A DNA stretch of 64,000 nt. Origin: Daucus carota subsp. sativus. Taxonomy: Eukaryota; Streptophyta; Magnoliopsida; Apiales; Apiaceae. Under the pieces are notes generated by a model. The model did not search any database and had not been told where the DNA came from. It saw nothing but the letters and a program-made list of their open reading frames with translations. The position numbers were made by a program, and so were the translations under genes. The DNA lies in the NCBI RefSeq assembly GCF_001625215.2, contig NC_030386.2, forward strand, positions 17,578,545 through 17,642,544. The letters are read 5' to 3'. Below, piece after piece: positions 60,517-64,000 of this stretch; the first letter of the stretch is position 1, and every line of letters begins with the position of its first letter.

Positions 60517-60780
60517 ATGATAAATCGTGTGACATATGTATCATAATATATTTTACGCGTCACAAAAGTTATAAGTAACACCTACTATATTTAATATATT
60601 AATATAAATAATTGATCTATTTGATCCAAACCGATTTTTTAAAAAACAGACAGGACCGAACCAAAATTTAATTTGGTCCAAACTGAAAAACCGAATATAC
60701 TGAAATTCTGGAATAACTAGAATGGAACCGGACCGAAGTTATACGGCTGGTTCTGGTTCGGTTTGGTCAGGCTGATGTGA

Positions 60781-61370
60781 CTGGTTAAAAATGGGGCGGG
60801 GAAAATGGGGAACCCGCCCCGAATGGGGCAGATCCGCCCCGCTAATATGGGGAATGGGGTAGTGACGGGGAAAAATTTTCCGCCCCGCAAAAATATGGGG
60901 CAAGTATGGTATTTGTCGAATCCTCGCGGGGATTCCCCTCCCCGCCCCGCATATTTTAATTTAAATAAATAATTATATTTAATATAATATATTTATTATA
61001 TTTAATATAATATATTTAATATAAATATAAATAATTATATTTAATATAATTATATTGCATGATTATATTGTTATTTTAATTTGACATGCATGCATTATCT
61101 AGTTTTTTGCTTTTAATATACACGTCTCTTATATTTTTATTAAATTTTGAAGAAAAAAATACTGAATTTTTAAATAAATATCTAAAATCTAATATTACAT
61201 ATAGCAGTGGGGAGGGGCGGAATTATATTAAATCCCCAGTGGGGCGGGGATGGGGATTGAAAATAAATCCCCGTGGAGAATGGGGCGGGGATGGGAAAAA
61301 AAAATATATGAGACGGGGCTGGGAAATAAAGTCCCCGCTCCAAACCCGCCCCATTTTTTAACCCTAGACG
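60781..61370. mobile_element. hAT-like element with GGGGCGGGG-rich inverted ends
   Basis: The left end GGTTAAAAATGGGGCGGGG is inverted at the right end as CCCGCCCCATTTTTTAACC. The flanking octamers ATGTGACT (left) and ACGTGAGT (right, after CTAG) agree at six of eight positions. The subterminal 150 bp on each side is a dense array of GGGGCGGG/CCCCGCCC variants, while the centre is AT-rich (ATATTTAATATAATTAT-type). No transposase is coded. Borders are good to a few bases. Confidence 0.75.
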
Positions 61371-62276
61371 TGAGTTTGTTTTGAGCATTGATAATAAGAT
61401 ACTTGGGATGGCGTTGCTTCTTTTAAGTTGTTATAACTTATAAAGATACTTTGTTAGCAAAAAAGATGCGAATTTTGTTATGGTTGTTGCTGAAGCAAGG
61501 CCCAAGGGGCTTGCAGATTATAAGTTGAGAGTCTATTTCCGGTTAAAGCTTCTGAGAATTTCCCCTGTAGCCCCCTCGCTTTTCTAGACTGCAATAGACT
61601 TCAAAATCAGAACTATGCTTCGATTGGTATTTTGATAGGGTAAAAATCATATCCTAGGTTGTGATTCTGCAATCACCTTTAAAATGCACCTGTGAGCTTC
61701 TAGCTAAAAAGGACTTCATCTGCATTAAGTGATCTTGTGAAGTTTCATTTGTATTAAAGGAATCTCGCCATTTGCTTTATATTAACGGATACTGGGTGTT
61801 ACTTGATTGCTTAGTTGGTATTTAATTACTACTTTGCATAAGCTTTGAATAGGCATTTTGTTGTGTCGTAAAGGGGATATGGCATATAACGCTGACCAGG
61901 ACTCGCCATAAGCACGTGGAGCTGAAGTTCAGGCCTGACATGGCCACATGGGAGATATATGTCCGACTAATTAGTAGGATATATCAGTGAAGCAATGGAG
62001 ATTGGCATCGCCTCTTGGTTCTGTAACATTGCAACAGATAAACACAACATAGAAATAGAAAAACGGACGGACACAAACATAAACACAGAATATAGATGAA
62101 TCCAGAATAAAAGACATGATAGATTCACAATTCAGGACAGCAGAGAAATACAATAAAGGTCTCTGACCTAATTCTATTCCTTGCTCCCTTTACAGGAGGT
62201 TGAGTCTAAGGCAATATGGCTGCATGAGTTTGTTTAATAGCACGAATAATATATGTACATGATCTGAAGATGGCTC
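61371..62276. other. Spacer downstream of the B3 gene
   Basis: About 900 bp between the GC-rich element and the B3 gene's stop codon. I see no supportable gene or clear mobile element; part must be the B3 gene's 3' UTR. Confidence 0.5.
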
Positions 62277-63817
62277 TTAATTAGTGCATTTAAAAATTGT
62301 AACTCTGATCCGAGCATCTTTTTTCTTGATTAGCTCCAATACACAAGCATCACCAATTTGCAGAGAGTTCTCCCTTACAAATTTAGTCCACCCACGATTT
62401 AGTTTGCTAGCAGTACCATAAATACTGAGGACAGCATCCCACTCTTTGCCCCGACAATGAAGTTTCACCTTGTTAGCAGTTGATGTCGCATTCATTTGCT
62501 TTACAAAAGTTGCAGGAACATACTGCAGATTTCATCAAAATCTCAGAGCCAGACTCTTTAATCATCTTAAGCTATCACATTGCGATTACATATATTACAT
62601 GTCATCAGGTTTTGTCAGATAAGACTATTATCAGGTCCAAATTTTTGTTCTGGGGTTCAATACATAAAAACTATAAACCTTATATTTGATACCCAAATCA
62701 TGTCCCCATTTTTTTACCAAAATGATGTGGTACACAGATGGCTAGTTTTAATTGGGGGTCTCATTAAGATTTGTGTGAGTGGAACCAATCATACTGATTA
62801 AGGTTTGGGAACATTTTTTGGGTACCTAGCATTTTTCTATTTGATATATCCCAAAAATTTTAAACAAGCAAATCAAAATTTCCTCTCTGTATTTAAGGAT
62901 CTGACCACATATATTACTATATGATCTTACCAGAAACTTTTGTCGCACATAAGAATACTGCATAACACATGAATAGGAAGGATACTTTGACAGTGATGAA
63001 AATTTGTAGGCTGTTTCACGAGCCTGGTTAACACGTGCTTCAAATTCCTCGTTAGATTTTGCTTCCAGGGCCTGGCTAGAGTGTGTTTCCAGAGCCTGGC
63101 CAGATCTTGTTTTACTTTGAATATTTTTGTTTTCCCCTACACGAATTTTCAGGAGTGTCTAGCATTAGACTTGGCTAATTCACAACCAAGACTAGAAAAA
63201 TGATGCAATAAATTGGCAAAAATTGGCTGTTAATCCAGTAAATTAGTAATTAATTGCTTGTTTAGAATTTGAGTACATAGGAGTTGGATTGTAAATCTTA
63301 CTGGGCAGTATGAGAGTAGTATCTCTCCTAGACTCAATATCCTGGGAGGTAACAGGATCCTTATGACAGCAAGACTTATCAAAGATGTCCACATGAAACT
63401 CGCAATCTTGAGCATAGCGGAAAACTAACAAGTCACCAAATCCTAACAAATGATGGCGTGCAAACTTTTTCCAACCTTTCTTGAAATACAATAAATTGTT
63501 GATCTGCTTCGTTCTTACACCCCATGAATCTCGTGTACCAGTAGGCCGTATCATATATTTTCTAGGCAAAGTTCCGCAATGAAGCCTAACAAACTTGGAT
63601 GGTATCAACTGCTCAAGAGAATGACAGAATTAATAAGACCAGAAATTGCAAATACTCCTAAATAAGAGATGCATCTGAATGTATAGTCACTGTGTGTGTG
63701 TGTCTGAAATTAAGAAAATAATCGACAGGTGAACATGACATGCACCAGCTTCTTGGAAAAATCTTTAACCAGAATCTGCATGAATGAAGGTTTTCCTGCA
63801 TTTGGCCTTCTTCCCAT
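62277..63817 (-). CDS. B3-domain transcription factor, REM type, two B3 domains, 4 exons, 276 residues
   Basis: Nuclear DNA-binding protein of the REM (reproductive meristem) branch of the plant B3 superfamily. Exons in reading order: 63746-63817, 63302-63608, 62931-63136, 62277-62522; 831 nt, in frame, GT-AG. The start is ATG at 63817 (MGRRPNAGKPSFMQILVKDF). The first B3 domain spans about residues 10-105 (KLLIPSKFVRLHCG, WGVRTKQINNLLYFKKGWKK, LLGFGDLLVFRY). The second spans about 185-275 (YVPATFVKQMN, WDAVLSIYGTASKLNRGWTK, SLQIGDACVLELIKK) and ends at FKCTN. The linker has a short internal repeat: SGQALETHS, SSQALEAKS and a fainter EARVNQARE. Only part of the upstream region is in the window, so an earlier start cannot be excluded. 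Confidence 0.88.
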
Positions 63818-64000
63818 ACTTAAATTTGCAAGAGAAATTTGTTTGAATAACCATGTAATCTGTAGAAGCAAGTACTCATAGTGCATGCCTTTGAGTTCTT
63901 GATACACGTAGTTTGACTTTTGACACGTAACTCAAAGTGCTTGACTGCATAGTGGTTATATTTTGCACATACTTCATAATATTTTACTCCTAATTATATA
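63818..64000. other. Upstream flank of the B3 gene to the window edge
   Basis: About 180 bp of likely promoter or leader sequence for the B3 gene. No separate feature can be supported. Confidence 0.4.

Overview
The window is nuclear DNA of a flowering plant, almost certainly a eudicot. The genes are split by AT-rich GT-AG introns and match plant families closely (CCD1, SMT1, CHX, REM-type B3, TOP2). The spacers are packed with small plant transposons: Stowaway-type MITEs with CTCCCTCCGT ends, a Helitron ending in a hairpin plus CTAG, hAT and Mutator-type elements, and a CACTA end. I cannot fix the species; an asterid would fit but this is a guess.

Layout, left to right. Positions 487-8867 (minus) hold the first six exons of a CCD1 paralogue whose 3' half lies beyond the left edge. 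Its 6.4 kb first intron carries a CACTA end, a degraded copy of part of exon 1, and a retroposon with a poly(A) tail and matching target duplications. Positions 9596-19365 (minus) hold a second, complete 14-exon CCD1 of 547 residues with all four iron-binding histidines. Positions 19.4-25.1 kb are a transposon-rich spacer (second retroposon copy, Helitron, MITEs, a nested fold-back element). Positions 27466-30586 (plus) encode RNA polymerase II subunit RPB11, facing a CHX-type cation/proton antiporter at 31010-33972 (minus). Two tandem NAD(P)H-dependent reductase genes follow (34485-36004 and 37044-38700, minus); the first carries a 2-nt frameshift before the catalytic YxxxK. Positions 38.7-42.0 kb are repeat-rich. 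Positions 42056-48793 (minus) encode DNA topoisomerase II in 19 exons, with two GC-AG introns and three 68-bp repeats just past the stop codon.

Positions 49.0-54.8 kb form an AT-rich repeat block with a 594-bp tandem pair, a 480-bp tandem pair and a decayed exon of a 2-oxoglutarate dioxygenase. Positions 54841-59042 (plus) encode sterol C-24 methyltransferase SMT1 in 13 exons. An intronless, 5'-truncated ARIADNE E3-ligase fragment (59942-60469, minus) ends beside a perfect 21-bp hairpin, followed by a GC-rich hAT-like element and a two-domain B3 (REM) gene at 62277-63817 (minus).

The genes are mostly unrelated housekeeping or metabolic loci, not a pathway cluster. The two local tandem duplications (CCD1 pair, reductase pair) each include one member with signs of decay. 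I did not find a convincing new multi-gene system. The most unusual items are the paired GC-AG introns around the TOP2 catalytic region, the frameshifted reductase, the RING-less ARIADNE fragment, and the dioxygenase exon whose end was amplified with a 480-bp repeat.
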